Origin: Trichloromonas sp034006665
GTDB lineage: Bacteria; Desulfobacterota; Desulfuromonadia; Desulfuromonadales; Trichloromonadaceae
Direction: 5' to 3'
Assembly: GCF_034006665.1 (NCBI RefSeq)
Contig: NZ_JAVESI010000015.1
Location: forward strand, 1 to 64,000
Length of the DNA: 64,000 bases
This document shows positions 45,212-53,989 of the stretch, piece after piece. The position numbers and the translations under genes are program-made. Under the pieces are notes generated by a model. It was not told the DNA's origin. It searched no databases and saw nothing but the letters and a program-made list of their open reading frames with translations. Position 1 is the first letter of the stretch. Each line of letters begins with the position of its first letter.

Positions 45212-47884
45212 TTAATGCGCCTCGCGCCAATTGCCGCCGACACCGATGTCGACGACCAACGGCACGTTCAGCGCCATCGCTCCTTCCATCTCGCGCCGCA
45301 CCAGATCCCGCACCCGCTCCAACTCCCCTCGCGGCACATCAAAGACCAGTTCGTCATGCACCTGCAGCATCATCCGCGTCTTCAATCCTTCCTCCACAAA
45401 ACGCCGGTGAATGCGGACCATGGCAAGCTTGACGATGTCGGCGGCGGAGCCCTGGATCGGGTAGTTGATGGAGTTGCGCTCGGCATAGGCGCGGATCGCA
45501 CCGTTTTTGCTGTGAATTTCGGGGACGGCGCAGCGCCGCCCAAGAAGGGTGGTGACGTACTGCTTTTCCCGAGCTTCCTGTTTCTTGCTCTCCATGAAGG
45601 TCTTGATGCCGGGATAGCGGGCGAAGTAGTTGTCGATGAAGGCCTGCGCTTCGCGGGTCGGGATGCCGAGATCCTTGCCGAGGCTGAAGGCACCCATGCC
45701 GTAGATCACTCCGAAATTGATGGTCTTGGCCTGGCGGCGCATCTCGTTCGTCACCATCTCGGGGAAGACGCCGAAGACCTCGCTGGCGGTGCGTTTATGG
45801 ATATCCTCGCCCCGGGCGAAACTCTCCTTGAGCACCGCCTCGTCGGCGAGATGGGCGAGGATGCGTAGTTCGATCTGCGAGTAGTCGGCAGCCAGCAGCA
45901 CATGCCCTTCGGCGGGAATGAAGGCTTCGCGGATGCGCCCCCCCTCCTCGGTGCGAATCGGGATGTTCTGCAGATTCGGCTCGGAAGAGGAAAGCCGGCC
46001 GGTAGCGGTCACCGCCTGGTTGAAGCTGGTGTGGATACGCCCGGTGTCGGGGTTGACCAGCTTTGGCAGGGCGTCGCAGTAGGTATTCTTGAGCTTGGCC
46101 AACGACCGGTGTTCGAGGATGCGCGCCGCCACCGAATGCTGCTCGGCCAGAGCGCTCAAAACCTCGACGTCGGTGGACCAGCCGGTCTTGGTCTTCTTGC
46201 CCTTGGGCAACTTCAGCCGCTCGAAAAGCACCTCGCCGAGCTGCTTGGGGGAAGCGATATTGAAAGGACCGCCCGCCAGTTCGTGAATCTCCCGCTCCAG
46301 CGCCGCGAGCTTTCCTTCCATCTCTTTCGACAGAGCCCCGAGAAAGGCGCTGTCGATGCGGATTCCGGCCCATTCCATCGCCGTCAGCACCTCGACCAGC
46401 GGCATTTCCACCTCATCGAAAAGCTGGCGCTGCGCGGTTTCGTCCAGCTTCGGGTCGAGCACCGCCGCCAGGCGCAGGGTGATGTCGGCATCCTCGGCAG
46501 CGTAATGGACGGCCTTTTCCACCTCGACCTCGGCGAAGCCGATCTGCTTCTTGCCGCTGCCGGTCACCTCGGCGTAACTGACGGTCTTATGAGCGAGCAG
46601 GTCGCTGGCCAGGGCATCCATGCCGTGGCTCTTGGCCGCGGGGTGGACGAGATAGGAGGCGATCATGGTATCGAAGAACGGCCCCTTGACTTCGATCCCG
46701 GCCCGGCGCAGCACCAGCAGGTCGTACTTGAGATTCTGGCCGATCTTGAAGAGGTTGGGATCTTCCAGCAGCGGCAGCAGCGCATCCAGTACCCGCCGGC
46801 GGTCGAGCTGTTCGGGGGCACCCAGATAGCGATGGCCAACGGGGATATACCAGGCCTCCTGTTCCTTGACGGCAAAGGAGAGTCCAACCAGATCAGCCCG
46901 TACCGCATCGAGACTGGTCGTTTCAGTATCGAAGGCAAAACGCCCGGCCCGGCGCAGCTCGGCCGTCAGTTCGTCGAGTCCGGCTTCGTCCAGCACCCCC
47001 CGGTAGCCGCTGCCGTCGGCGCGAGTTTCCGTAGAGAATTCCTGAATCAGTTTATGGAACTCCAGCTCCTTGAAGAGCGCGGTCAGTGCCTCGCGGTTCG
47101 GTTCGGAAAGGGCAAAGCTTGCATAATCGAGATCCAAAGGAAGATTGTCGACCAAGGTCACCAGTCGCTTCGACAGCCGCGCCTGCTTGGCGAACTCCCG
47201 CAGTTTCTCCCCCATCTTCCCCTTCACCTCGGCGCTGCGCTCCAGAAGCTCTTCCACCGTGCCGAACTCGCGGATCAGCTTGACCGCCGTCTTCTCGCCG
47301 ATCCCCGGCACCCCCGGGATGTTGTCGGAGCTGTCCCCGGCCAGGGCCTGCACCTCGATGACCTTGTCCGGCGTGCCGCCGAAGCGCTCCGCCACCTCCT
47401 CCAGACCGGAGACTTTATCCTTCATGGTGTCGAGCAGACGAATGCGGTCGCTGACGATCTGCATCAGATCCTTGTCGCCGGTGACGACGGTGATCTCCAA
47501 CCCCTCGGCGGCGAACTTTTTCGCCAAGGTGGCGATAATGTCGTCCGCTTCGAACCCCTCCTTCTCGATGGCCGGCATATTGAAGGCCCGCACCACCTCC
47601 TTGATGTAGGGGATCTGCGGCACCAGATCCTCGGGCATCGCCACGCGGTTGGCCTTGTACTCGGGATAGAGCTCCTTGCGGAAGGTCGGCCCCTTGGCGT
47701 CGAAGACGACCGCCAGATGATCGGGGGCATGCTCGCGCACCACCTTGAGCAGCATGTTGACAAAACCTAAGACGGCGTTGGTGGCGAGGCCCCTGGAGTT
47801 GGAGAGATGGCGGATGGCAAAGTAGGCGCGGTAGATATAACTGGAGCCGTCGATGAGATAAAGACGGCGGGACTGCTCGGTCAT
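45212..47884 (-). CDS. polA: DNA polymerase I
   Basis: An 890-residue polymerase with all three domains. The 5'-nuclease domain has DGSSYIYRAYFAIRHL and GDSSDNIPGVPGIGEKTAVK. The 3'-5' exonuclease domain keeps its metal residues (FAFDTETTSLDAVRADLVGL), so proofreading should work. The polymerase domain has LLAADYSQIELRILAHLADE, RRQAKTINFGVIYGMGAFSL and the C-terminal MLQVHDELVFDVP. It fills gaps and removes RNA primers. It is divergent from lon, with 159 bases between them. Confidence 0.96.
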   Translation of the reverse strand: MTEQSRRLYLIDGSSYIYRAYFAIRHLSNSRGLATNAVLGFVNMLLKVVREHAPDHLAVVFDAKGPTFRKELYPEYKANRVAMPEDLVPQIPYIKEVVRAFNMPAIEKEGFEADDIIATLAKKFAAEGLEITVVTGDKDLMQIVSDRIRLLDTMKDKVSGLEEVAERFGGTPDKVIEVQALAGDSSDNIPGVPGIGEKTAVKLIREFGTVEELLERSAEVKGKMGEKLREFAKQARLSKRLVTLVDNLPLDLDYASFALSEPNREALTALFKELEFHKLIQEFSTETRADGSGYRGVLDEAGLDELTAELRRAGRFAFDTETTSLDAVRADLVGLSFAVKEQEAWYIPVGHRYLGAPEQLDRRRVLDALLPLLEDPNLFKIGQNLKYDLLVLRRAGIEVKGPFFDTMIASYLVHPAAKSHGMDALASDLLAHKTVSYAEVTGSGKKQIGFAEVEVEKAVHYAAEDADITLRLAAVLDPKLDETAQRQLFDEVEMPLVEVLTAMEWAGIRIDSAFLGALSKEMEGKLAALEREIHELAGGPFNIASPKQLGEVLFERLKLPKGKKTKTGWSTDVEVLSALAEQHSVAARILEHRSLAKLKNTYCDALPKLVNPDTGRIHTSFNQAVTATGRLSSSEPNLQNIPIRTEEGGRIREAFIPAEGHVLLAADYSQIELRILAHLADEAVLKESFARGEDIHKRTASEVFGVFPEMVTNEMRRQAKTINFGVIYGMGAFSLGKDLGIPTREAQAFIDNYFARYPGIKTFMESKKQEAREKQYVTTLLGRRCAVPEIHSKNGAIRAYAERNSINYPIQGSAADIVKLAMVRIHRRFVEEGLKTRMMLQVHDELVFDVPRGELERVRDLVRREMEGAMALNVPLVVDIGVGGNWREAH

Positions 47885-48043
47885 GAAGATCTCCCGGTGG
47901 ATTCAAGTGGATAGCGGCGGGCATTATTTCACAGACAGACCGAATCGCCAAACCCTATTGACGACCCGCCAACCGTTGACAAAGCCCGTCGGAATGATTA
48001 GCTTGCGACAGAAACCGGTCATTGCAAAGGAGCGAACCAATTT

Positions 48044-50458
48044 ATGGTTGAAGATAAAGAAACCGCGATCGACATCGACAAAAGCCCTGAAACCCCTGAC
48101 CCGCCCCCCCAGCCCTCCGAGCTGGTGCTCGCTGCCGATATTCTCCCGGCCGGACTGCCGATCCTGCCCCTGCGGCCGCGCCCGGCCTTTCCCAGCCTGC
48201 TGATCCCCATGGCGGCCACCGGCCCGGGGCAGATGAAAGCGGTGAAGAAGGCCCTGGAGAGCCCGTCCCAGGCCTTGGGGCTGGTCATGGTGCGCGACCT
48301 GGAGCGGGAGGACTCGCCGGAAAACCTGCACAAAATCGGCGTGGTCGGCAAGATCGTCAAGGTCATTCACAGCGACGACGATAGCGTGCATTTTCTCATC
48401 AACTGCCTGGAGCGTTTCTCTATTGAGGAACTGACCGAGACCCCCGAGGGGCTCTTCGCCCGAGCCCGCTACCACTACGGCGCCGAACTTTCGGTCAATC
48501 CCGAGCTCAAGGCCTATTCCATGGCGATCATCGCCACCCTCAAGGAGCTGGTGCAAATCAATCCCCTCTATTCCGAGGAGATCAAGCTTTTTCTCAACCG
48601 GTCGAGCATGAATGACCCCGGGCGGCTGGCCGATTTCGCCGCCAACCTGACCAGCGCCGACGGTCAGGAACTGCAGGCCATTCTCGAAACCTTCGACGTG
48701 CGCCGACGCATCGACCGGGTGCTGGTGGCGCTGAAAAAGGAACTGGAGGTTTCCCGCCTGCAGACCAAGATCACCAAGCAGATCGAAGAGAAGGTTTCGG
48801 CCCAGCAGCGGGAGTTTTTCCTCAAGGCCCAGCTCAAGGAGATCAAGAAGGAACTGGGGCTGGAGAAGGAAGGCAAGACCACCGAGATCGAGAAGTTTCA
48901 ACAGCGACTGGAAGGGCTCAAGCTCAATGCCGAGGCCCAGAAGGCGGTGGACGACGAACTGGAAAAGCTGCAACTCATCGAACCGTCGTCACCCGAATAC
49001 AATGTCACGCGCAACTATCTCGACTGGCTGACCATCCTCCCCTGGGGGAAATTCAGCAAGGACAGCTACAAACTCGACCGGGCGCGCAAAATCCTTGACC
49101 GCGACCACTACGGCCTCGACGACGTCAAGGAGCGCATCCTCGAATTCATTGCCGTCGGCAAGATGAAGGGGGATATTTCCGGCTCGATTCTCTGCCTGGT
49201 CGGCCCCCCCGGCGTCGGCAAAACCTCGGTGGGCAAGAGCATCGCCGACGCCCTCGGCCGGGAATTCTATCGTTTTTCCCTTGGCGGTATGCGCGACGAG
49301 GCGGAGATCAAGGGGCACCGCCGCACCTATATCGGCTCCATGCCGGGCAAATTCATCCAGGCGATGAAGAGTGCCGGCACCGCCAACCCGGTGCTGATGC
49401 TCGACGAAATCGACAAGATCGGCGCCAGCTATCAGGGGGATCCGGCCTCGGCCCTGCTGGAAGTCCTCGACCCCGAGCAGAACAGCAGCTTCCGCGACCA
49501 CTATCTGGATGTTCCCTTCGACCTCTCCAACGTCCTCTTCGTCGCCACCGCCAACCAGCTCGACACCATCCCGGCGCCGCTCCTCGACCGCATGGAGCTG
49601 ATCCGCCTGTCGGGGTACATTCTGGAAGAGAAAGTGGAGATCGCCAAGCGCTACCTGATCCCCAAGGCGTTGAAAAACCACGGGCTCCAGAAAGGCCAGG
49701 TGAGCATCCGCAAGGAGGCGCTGGTCGCCATCATCGACGGCTACGCCCGCGAGGCCGGTGTGCGTAGCCTGGAGAACCGCATCAAGAAGATCATGCGCAA
49801 GGCGGCGATGGAGTTTGCCGGCGGGCATAGCGAAAACATCGTTATCGGCAAGAAAGAAGTCGAAACCTATCTCGGCAAACCGGTCTTCAGCGCCGACGAG
49901 GTTTTCGAGAACGTCCCCGGCGTCGTCACCGGCCTGGCCTGGACCAGCATGGGCGGCGCCACGTTGCAGATCGAGGCGACGGCCATGCCGAGTAAGGGCA
50001 AGGGCTTCAAGCAGACCGGCCAGCTCGGCAAAGTCATGGTCGAAAGTTCAGAGATCGCCTATTCCTATGTCATGGCCCATCTCAAGGATTACGGCGCCGC
50101 CGAGGACTACTTCGACACCCACTTTGTCCATCTGCACGTCCCGGCCGGCGCCACCCCCAAAGACGGCCCCTCGGCCGGGGTGACCATGACCACCGCGCTG
50201 CTCTCGATGATCACCGGCCAGCCGGTGAAAAAGCACCTCGGCATGACCGGCGAGCTGACTCTTACCGGTCGGGTGCTGCCCATCGGCGGAGTCAAGGAAA
50301 AGACCATCGCCGCCCGCCGCGCCGGCCTCAAAACCCTGATCTTCCCCGAAGGCAACCGCAAGGACTTCGAGGAACTCCCCGACTACCTGCGCGCGGGAAT
50401 CGAGGTCCACTTTGCCGGAGACTACGCCGACGTCTTCCGCGTCGCCCTGAAATCCTGA
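48044..50458 (+). CDS. lon: ATP-dependent protease Lon
   Basis: An 804-residue Lon protease. It has an N-terminal substrate-recognition domain (LPILPLRPRPAFPSLLIPMA), a long coiled region (EEKVSAQQREFFLKAQLKEI), an AAA+ domain with Walker A GPPGVGKTSVGKS near residue 390, and a protease domain with Ser710 in DGPSAGVTM and Lys753, the same 43-residue spacing as the E. coli dyad. It degrades misfolded and short-lived proteins. The ATG has AAGGAG upstream. A TTGACA-like -35 at 47976 has no good -10, so I leave the promoter open. Confidence 0.95.
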   Translation: MVEDKETAIDIDKSPETPDPPPQPSELVLAADILPAGLPILPLRPRPAFPSLLIPMAATGPGQMKAVKKALESPSQALGLVMVRDLEREDSPENLHKIGVVGKIVKVIHSDDDSVHFLINCLERFSIEELTETPEGLFARARYHYGAELSVNPELKAYSMAIIATLKELVQINPLYSEEIKLFLNRSSMNDPGRLADFAANLTSADGQELQAILETFDVRRRIDRVLVALKKELEVSRLQTKITKQIEEKVSAQQREFFLKAQLKEIKKELGLEKEGKTTEIEKFQQRLEGLKLNAEAQKAVDDELEKLQLIEPSSPEYNVTRNYLDWLTILPWGKFSKDSYKLDRARKILDRDHYGLDDVKERILEFIAVGKMKGDISGSILCLVGPPGVGKTSVGKSIADALGREFYRFSLGGMRDEAEIKGHRRTYIGSMPGKFIQAMKSAGTANPVLMLDEIDKIGASYQGDPASALLEVLDPEQNSSFRDHYLDVPFDLSNVLFVATANQLDTIPAPLLDRMELIRLSGYILEEKVEIAKRYLIPKALKNHGLQKGQVSIRKEALVAIIDGYAREAGVRSLENRIKKIMRKAAMEFAGGHSENIVIGKKEVETYLGKPVFSADEVFENVPGVVTGLAWTSMGGATLQIEATAMPSKGKGFKQTGQLGKVMVESSEIAYSYVMAHLKDYGAAEDYFDTHFVHLHVPAGATPKDGPSAGVTMTTALLSMITGQPVKKHLGMTGELTLTGRVLPIGGVKEKTIAARRAGLKTLIFPEGNRKDFEELPDYLRAGIEVHFAGDYADVFRVALKS

Positions 50459-50490
50459 CCAATCACCAGCAACCAATCACCAATCACTGA
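50459..50490 (+). repeat. CCAATCACC-type short repeat, copy 1
   Basis: An AATCACC-rich stretch immediately after lon is nearly repeated at 51206-51233 before trpS. Such strings recur between genes in some deltaproteobacterial genomes; no function is known to me. Confidence 0.45.
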
Positions 50491-50505
50491 TTTTCGGAGC
50501 CCTTA

Positions 50506-50739
50506 ATGACCGTCGAAGAACTCAAAACCGCCGTCCTCGCCCTCGAACCCGAGCAGAAAAAGGCCTTCATGCTCGAAACCCTCTCCCCTCTGGCCAAAGA
50601 CGCGGTCAAGGATCCCGCCTTCCTCAGCCAGCTCTTCCCCGTCTTCCTCGGCATCCTCAAGGAAAGCGGCATGGACTTGCAACAACTCCTCCAGTTCGCC
50701 ATGATGATGGGCAACAACGGCAGCACACCGAAAGCGTAG
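50506..50739 (+). CDS. Small hypothetical protein downstream of lon
   Basis: A 77-residue acidic helical protein beginning MTVEELKTAVLALEPEQKKA, with FLSQLFPVFLGILKESGMDL and a Met-rich end (LLQFAMMMGNNG). GGAG lies seven bases upstream of the ATG, and codon use is like that of the neighbours, so it is likely real. I do not recognise a family. It lies 47 bases after lon, before a strong terminator, so it is probably expressed with lon. Confidence 0.65.
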   Translation: MTVEELKTAVLALEPEQKKAFMLETLSPLAKDAVKDPAFLSQLFPVFLGILKESGMDLQQLLQFAMMMGNNGSTPKA

Positions 50740-50754
50740 AAAATTTCTCAAACC

Positions 50755-50805
50755 AAAAGCCATGCGTCTCATCCTGATCTGTTCGAGATGAGACGCATGG
50801 CTTTT
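50755..50805 (+). terminator. Terminator after lon unit
   Basis: Bases 50755-50773 pair perfectly over 19 bp with 50787-50805 (13-base loop), with A runs on the left and CTTTT on the right arm. The stem ends the lon transcript before the trpS leader. Confidence 0.8.
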
Positions 50806-50934
50806 GCTGGGGGAAAATGCCGGTCCTGATCCTATTCAGAACAGATCAAACCTCTTGCCCATCGACTGTTTCCGGCCATTACCGCCCAGCCAGCATAACT
50901 CAGCTCTCTTCTTGCCGGCTTGCCATTTTCCCCG

Positions 50935-50963
50935 TTGACGGATCGATGCGGAGTTGTTAATCT
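50935..50963 (+). promoter_or_regulatory. sigma70 promoter of the trpS leader
   Basis: TTGACG (50935-50940) and TAATCT (50958-50963) with exactly 17 bases between. The expected transcript start is about 50970, next to the first base of the leader peptide. Confidence 0.65.
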
Positions 50964-50970
50964 GCCGGCC

Positions 50971-51036
50971 ATGAAAACGCATGCTCGCAACAATCTGAAC
51001 AACACCAAGAATTGGTGGCGCTGGACCTCTTATTAA
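50971..51036 (+). CDS. trpL: Tryptophan leader peptide of trpS
   Basis: A 21-codon frame, MKTHARNNLNNTKN followed by WWRWTSY and a stop. Three of four consecutive codons are UGG (51013-51018 and 51022-51024). Ribosome stalling at these codons when charged tRNA-Trp is low would control the downstream terminator at 51109-51136, as in trp operon attenuation. No ribosome site sits at normal distance, and the predicted transcript start is within a base or two of the ATG, so translation may be leaderless. Confidence 0.8.
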   Translation: MKTHARNNLNNTKNWWRWTSY

Positions 51037-51067
51037 CCGGTCCGCGCATCGATCATATTGCATCCTG

Positions 51068-51136
51068 CCGCGAACCGAACCAGGTCGCGGAACGAAAGCA
51101 CCAGCACCAGCCGCGGCCGCAAACCGCGGCTTTTTT
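51068..51136 (+). promoter_or_regulatory. trpS attenuator: upstream hairpin and terminator
   Basis: After the leader stop, CCGCGA (51068-51073) can pair with TCGCGG (51085-51090). Further on AGCCGCGG (51109-51116) pairs with CCGCGGCT (51124-51131), followed by a U-tract to 51136, a typical intrinsic terminator. The CCGCGG/CGCGG repeats allow alternative pairing between the segments, the hallmark of an attenuator. It regulates trpS by tryptophan supply. Confidence 0.72.
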
Positions 51137-51155
51137 GTTGAAAATCGTCTCGCGC

Positions 51156-51181
51156 CCGTTCGCTGTGCGCGAAGCGAACGG
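51156..51181 (+). repeat. Hairpin in trpS leader
   Basis: CCGTTCGC (51156-51163) pairs with GCGAACGG (51174-51181) downstream of the attenuator. It has no U-tract and may be a processing or stability element. Confidence 0.4.
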
Positions 51182-51205
51182 ACGCAAGGCCGTTTTTAAA
51201 TTTAG

Positions 51206-51233
51206 CCAATCACCAACAACCCATCACCGACTT
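51206..51233 (+). repeat. CCAATCACC-type short repeat, copy 2
   Basis: Near copy of the string at 50459-50490 (CCAATCACCA then CAACC then ATCACC), here just before the trpS ribosome site. Confidence 0.45.
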
Positions 51234-51247
51234 ATCAGAGGTAAACC

Positions 51248-52213
51248 ATGCGCGTCCTATCCGGCATCCAGCCTTCGGGCTCCCTGCACTTGGGCAATTT
51301 CTTCGGCATGATGAAGAAGATGATCGAACACCAGGAAAACCACGAACTCTTCTGCTTCATCGCCAACTATCATGCCATGACCTCGGTCTCCGACGGCAAG
51401 GCCCTGGCCAAGGGAACGCTGGAGGCGGCGGCAAACTTCCTGGCCCTGGGGATGGATCCGGGAAAAAGCATCTTCTGGGTGCAGTCGGACGTGCCCGAAG
51501 TACAGGAACTGACCTGGGTGCTCTCCAACTTTACCCCGATGGGGCTTTTGGAACGCTGCCACAGCTACAAGGACAAGACCGCCCGGGGCATCGCCGCCAA
51601 CCACGGTCTCTTCGCCTATCCGGTGCTGATGGCGGCGGACATTTTGCTCTTCCAGAGCGAGCGGGTGCCGGTGGGCAAGGACCAGAAGCAGCACGTGGAA
51701 GTGACCCGCGACATCGCCGTCAAGTTCAACAACGAATATGGCGAGATCTTTACCCTGCCGGAACCGGAGATCGACGAAGAGGTGGCCACGGTGCCGGGAC
51801 TCGACGGCCAGAAGATGAGCAAAAGCTACGGCAACACCATCGATCTCTTTCAGGACGAAAAGTCCCTGCGCAAACAGATCATGCGCATCGTCACCGATCC
51901 GACCCCGGTGGAGGAGCCGAAAAATCCCGACAAATGCAACGTCTTTCAGATCTATCGCCTTTTCATGAGCAAAGAGCAGGAAGCCGAACTGCGCCGCCGC
52001 TACGAAGCGGGGGGGATGGGCTACGGCGAGGTCAAGGAGGAACTGTTTGTCACGGTACGGGATTTCTTCGCCCCCTATACCGAGCGGCGCAACGAACTGC
52101 TGGCCAACACCGAAGAACTGCGGAGGATCCTCGCGCAAGGGGCAGACAAGGCCCGCCACACGGCCCTAAAGACCCTACGCAAGGTACGCAAGAAAACCGG
52201 CCTGGCCTACTGA
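51248..52213 (+). CDS. trpS: Tryptophan-tRNA ligase
   Basis: A 321-residue class Ic synthetase: MRVLSGIQPSGSLHLGNFFG with the HIGH-type signature (HLGN), FPV-like VLMAADILLFQSERVPVGKD then QKQHVEV, and GQKMSKSYGN, the KMSKS loop. It charges tRNA-Trp. AGAGG lies upstream of the ATG. The 5' region holds a Trp-codon leader peptide and terminator, so its synthesis should rise when charged tRNA-Trp is scarce. Confidence 0.95.
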   Translation: MRVLSGIQPSGSLHLGNFFGMMKKMIEHQENHELFCFIANYHAMTSVSDGKALAKGTLEAAANFLALGMDPGKSIFWVQSDVPEVQELTWVLSNFTPMGLLERCHSYKDKTARGIAANHGLFAYPVLMAADILLFQSERVPVGKDQKQHVEVTRDIAVKFNNEYGEIFTLPEPEIDEEVATVPGLDGQKMSKSYGNTIDLFQDEKSLRKQIMRIVTDPTPVEEPKNPDKCNVFQIYRLFMSKEQEAELRRRYEAGGMGYGEVKEELFVTVRDFFAPYTERRNELLANTEELRRILAQGADKARHTALKTLRKVRKKTGLAY

Positions 52214-52308
52214 AATCAGGCCCCTGCGCTTGAGACCGGGGCGGCTTCTGGCATAATAGGGAAGCAAACGCGACGCGAAACGGGACTCACCGAGAAAGGA
52301 AGGAAACC

Positions 52309-52491
52309 ATGGGCGTTAAGCGAAAGTGGTTCTGCACCTGCAGTGGCACCCCGCTAGAACTCGAATATCCCCTCGTCCCGGTCAGCGAGGACGATCCCGG
52401 AGAGCCGGTGTGTCGACTCTGCGGCGCAAGTCCCTCCTCCGATCCCCGCAAAACCGTCTATTACGAGGATGTCGACGATCGGGAGGACTGA
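52309..52491 (+). CDS. Small cysteine-rich hypothetical protein
   Basis: A 60-residue protein, MGVKRKWFCTCSGTPLELEY and onward, with a CxC pair near the start and CRLCG in the middle, probably one metal site, and a very acidic end (YYEDVDDRED). AAAGGAAGG precedes the ATG. Family unknown to me. It faces the DUF4177 gene tail to tail with six bases between them. Confidence 0.65.
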   Translation: MGVKRKWFCTCSGTPLELEYPLVPVSEDDPGEPVCRLCGASPSSDPRKTVYYEDVDDRED

Positions 52492-52497
52492 ACCTGT

Positions 52498-52680
52498 TCA
52501 GTCCTCCCGCTGCCGGGTAAAGAAGATGAAAGCCATGGCCGGGCGCTTGCTTCCCTCGCGCATAGCGAGTTGCATGCCGTCATAGCGCCAGCCCTCGGCC
52601 ACCCAACGGTTGAGAATCGTTTCGAGATTCTCGTCAGTCACCACCGACTCCTCGACCACCTTGTATTCAAGTCTTGCCAT
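52498..52680 (-). CDS. DUF4177-type small protein
   Basis: A 60-residue protein beginning MARLEYKVVEESVVTDENLE, with LNRWVAEGWRYDGMQLAMR and AFIFFTRQRED. The YKVV...LN..G.EGW pattern is that of DUF4177, small alpha/beta proteins of unknown role. The ATG at 52680 has GGGAGG upstream, which is better than the longer frame to 52728. Confidence 0.7.
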   Translation of the reverse strand: MARLEYKVVEESVVTDENLETILNRWVAEGWRYDGMQLAMREGSKRPAMAFIFFTRQRED

Positions 52681-53310
52681 TCCCCTGCCTCCCTTACCGG
52701 CTTGTCCCTTCTCCGGCGGTCGCTTCACGCGCCGTTCCTTCCTCTACCCACCCCACGAAAAACCCGTCGAAACGGCCTTTTGCCAAAAAAACGCTTCCAT
52801 CACAATTGTCTTCGGTTGTTTTCATAACACCTTTTTACATAATATCTAATTTATTTTTTTACGCCGAAACATTCCAAAAAAACCTCTGAAAGTTATCCCT
52901 TATCCTCACGATAATTAACGATATTTCAGAAAAAAATTATGTTTATATGATTTTATAACATCGTATTATATTTCGAAAATAAACACCCATTGGAAGACAG
53001 TAATTACCTAGGTGTGCCGAAAAAGTCCACACTTATCAAAAAATGTTTGATCACAGGTAATTTCGCCGCTTTCCCCCGCTCTCGGGGAAGGCACACCCGC
53101 CGGGAAAGGGGGTGACCCAAAAAGCAGGACCGGCAGCGAAACCCTGCCTGATAGCGCAAACCCTCGCAAGCAGTCGGGACCCTCGCACCAAAACCACCCG
53201 GCTTTTCCTCATCCTCACGGTCTTCATGGGCATCGGCGCCATGACCAACAGCGTCATCAACATCATGGACAACCATATGTCCGCCCCGCTCCTGGCTCTT
53301 TCCTTCAGCG
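52681..53310. other. 630-bp gap, AT-rich then decayed sequence
   Basis: From about 52790 to 53040 the sequence is strikingly AT-rich compared with everything around. It has no gene, and may contain a promoter or be foreign DNA. From 53080 the GC rises again. A forward frame reading LILTVFMGIGAMTNSVINIM then DNHMSAPLLALSF looks like one or two membrane helices of an unidentified transporter, but no start or intact gene can be supported. Confidence 0.5.
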
Positions 53311-53549
53311 TGGTGCTTCTTCGCAATCATCTCCTCCATCGCCTTCGCCACCGTCCTTGGCACCGTCTCGAGCCTGATCGTCGCTGCCTCGGTCACCGTT
53401 GCCCATGACCCGATAGACAACTTCCTCGGCATGAAGATGACCGACAAGGGCAAGGTCATGGCCGGCAAAATCTCGGCTGTGGTCGTCGGCTGCATCGCCA
53501 TCTACCTGGGCATCGTCTTCGAGGGGATGCACGTCTCCTTCCTCGTCGC
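53311..53549 (+). pseudogene. Cation/acetate symporter (ActP-like) internal fragment
   Basis: The frame through 53317 and 53431 reads FFAIISSIAFATVLGTVSSL, IVAASVTVAHDPIDNFLG, then MKMTDKGKVMAGKISAVVVG and CIAIYLGIVFEGMHVSFLV. This is an internal piece of a sodium:solute symporter of the acetate permease type, covering two to three helices and the loop between. Both ends of the gene are missing: before 53311 the frame leads into unrelated sequence, and after FLV (about 53549) it turns into nonsense. It is a remnant. Confidence 0.75.
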
Positions 53550-53885
53550 GATCCCGAACTCCTCGACCTTTTCTGCAACTATTATTTCCGCCAGGATTCG
53601 GAAGCGGATCAAAAGCGTTTCCTTGAAAAAAACTGCGAACGTTTTACCGTGCGCCGCGACGTCACCGGCACTGATATCGGCGGGCTGATCGCCAGTGGTA
53701 ATCGTGACAAACTCATGACGTTGGCCAAACACCTCGGCATTCCCGTACAGGAAAACATCCTTTTCATCTCCGAGGGCAAAGAGCCGGGGAAATGGCGCGG
53801 CTTCTTCTTTTTCGTCGTCGGCCTGCTCGGGCTGCTCAAGGTTCTGCTCAAATGGCCCAAGGGAACGCCCCCTGAAGCCGCGTAA
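53550..53885 (+). CDS. Hypothetical protein, C-terminal part with membrane anchor
   Basis: A frame in a different phase from the symporter piece runs from about 53544 to the stop at 53885: DPELLDLFCNYYFRQDSEAD, KRFLEKNCERFTVRRDVTG, LAKHLGIPVQENILFISEGK, ending with one transmembrane helix (GFFFFVVGLLGLLKVLL). An ATG at 53649 would give 78 residues, but protein-like sequence starts earlier without a start codon, so this is probably the end of a gene truncated by the same event that cut the symporter. Function unknown. Confidence 0.45.
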   Translation, partial: DPELLDLFCNYYFRQDSEADQKRFLEKNCERFTVRRDVTGTDIGGLIASGNRDKLMTLAKHLGIPVQENILFISEGKEPGKWRGFFFFVVGLLGLLKVLLKWPKGTPPEAA

Positions 53886-53923
53886 ACTGAAAATTTCGAT
53901 GGACTGCTCCTTCCCAGCACACG

Positions 53924-53978
53924 CCTCGACGAAAAAATCCCCTCCGGTCTGTGCCGCAAGGGGATTTTTTCGTCGAGG
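53924..53978 (-). terminator. Terminator of asnS
   Basis: A 19-bp perfect inverted repeat (53924-53942 with 53960-53978) whose arms contain AAAAAA and TTTTTT next to a CCCC/GGGG core. It can end transcription on both strands, and the asnS stop is twelve bases away. Confidence 0.75.
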
Positions 53979-53989
53979 ATGGGAAAGTT

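Noticed and set aside
47976..48004. lon promoter (TTGACA with TAGCTT) or heat-shock promoter
   Set aside because: The -10 box is poor, and no heat-shock type -10 (CCCCAT-like) at proper spacing was seen.
53080..53200. Possible riboswitch (GC-rich structured stretch before the symporter remnant)
   Set aside because: I tried to match cobalamin and c-di-GMP cores on both strands and none fitted; the stretch is more likely decayed coding sequence.
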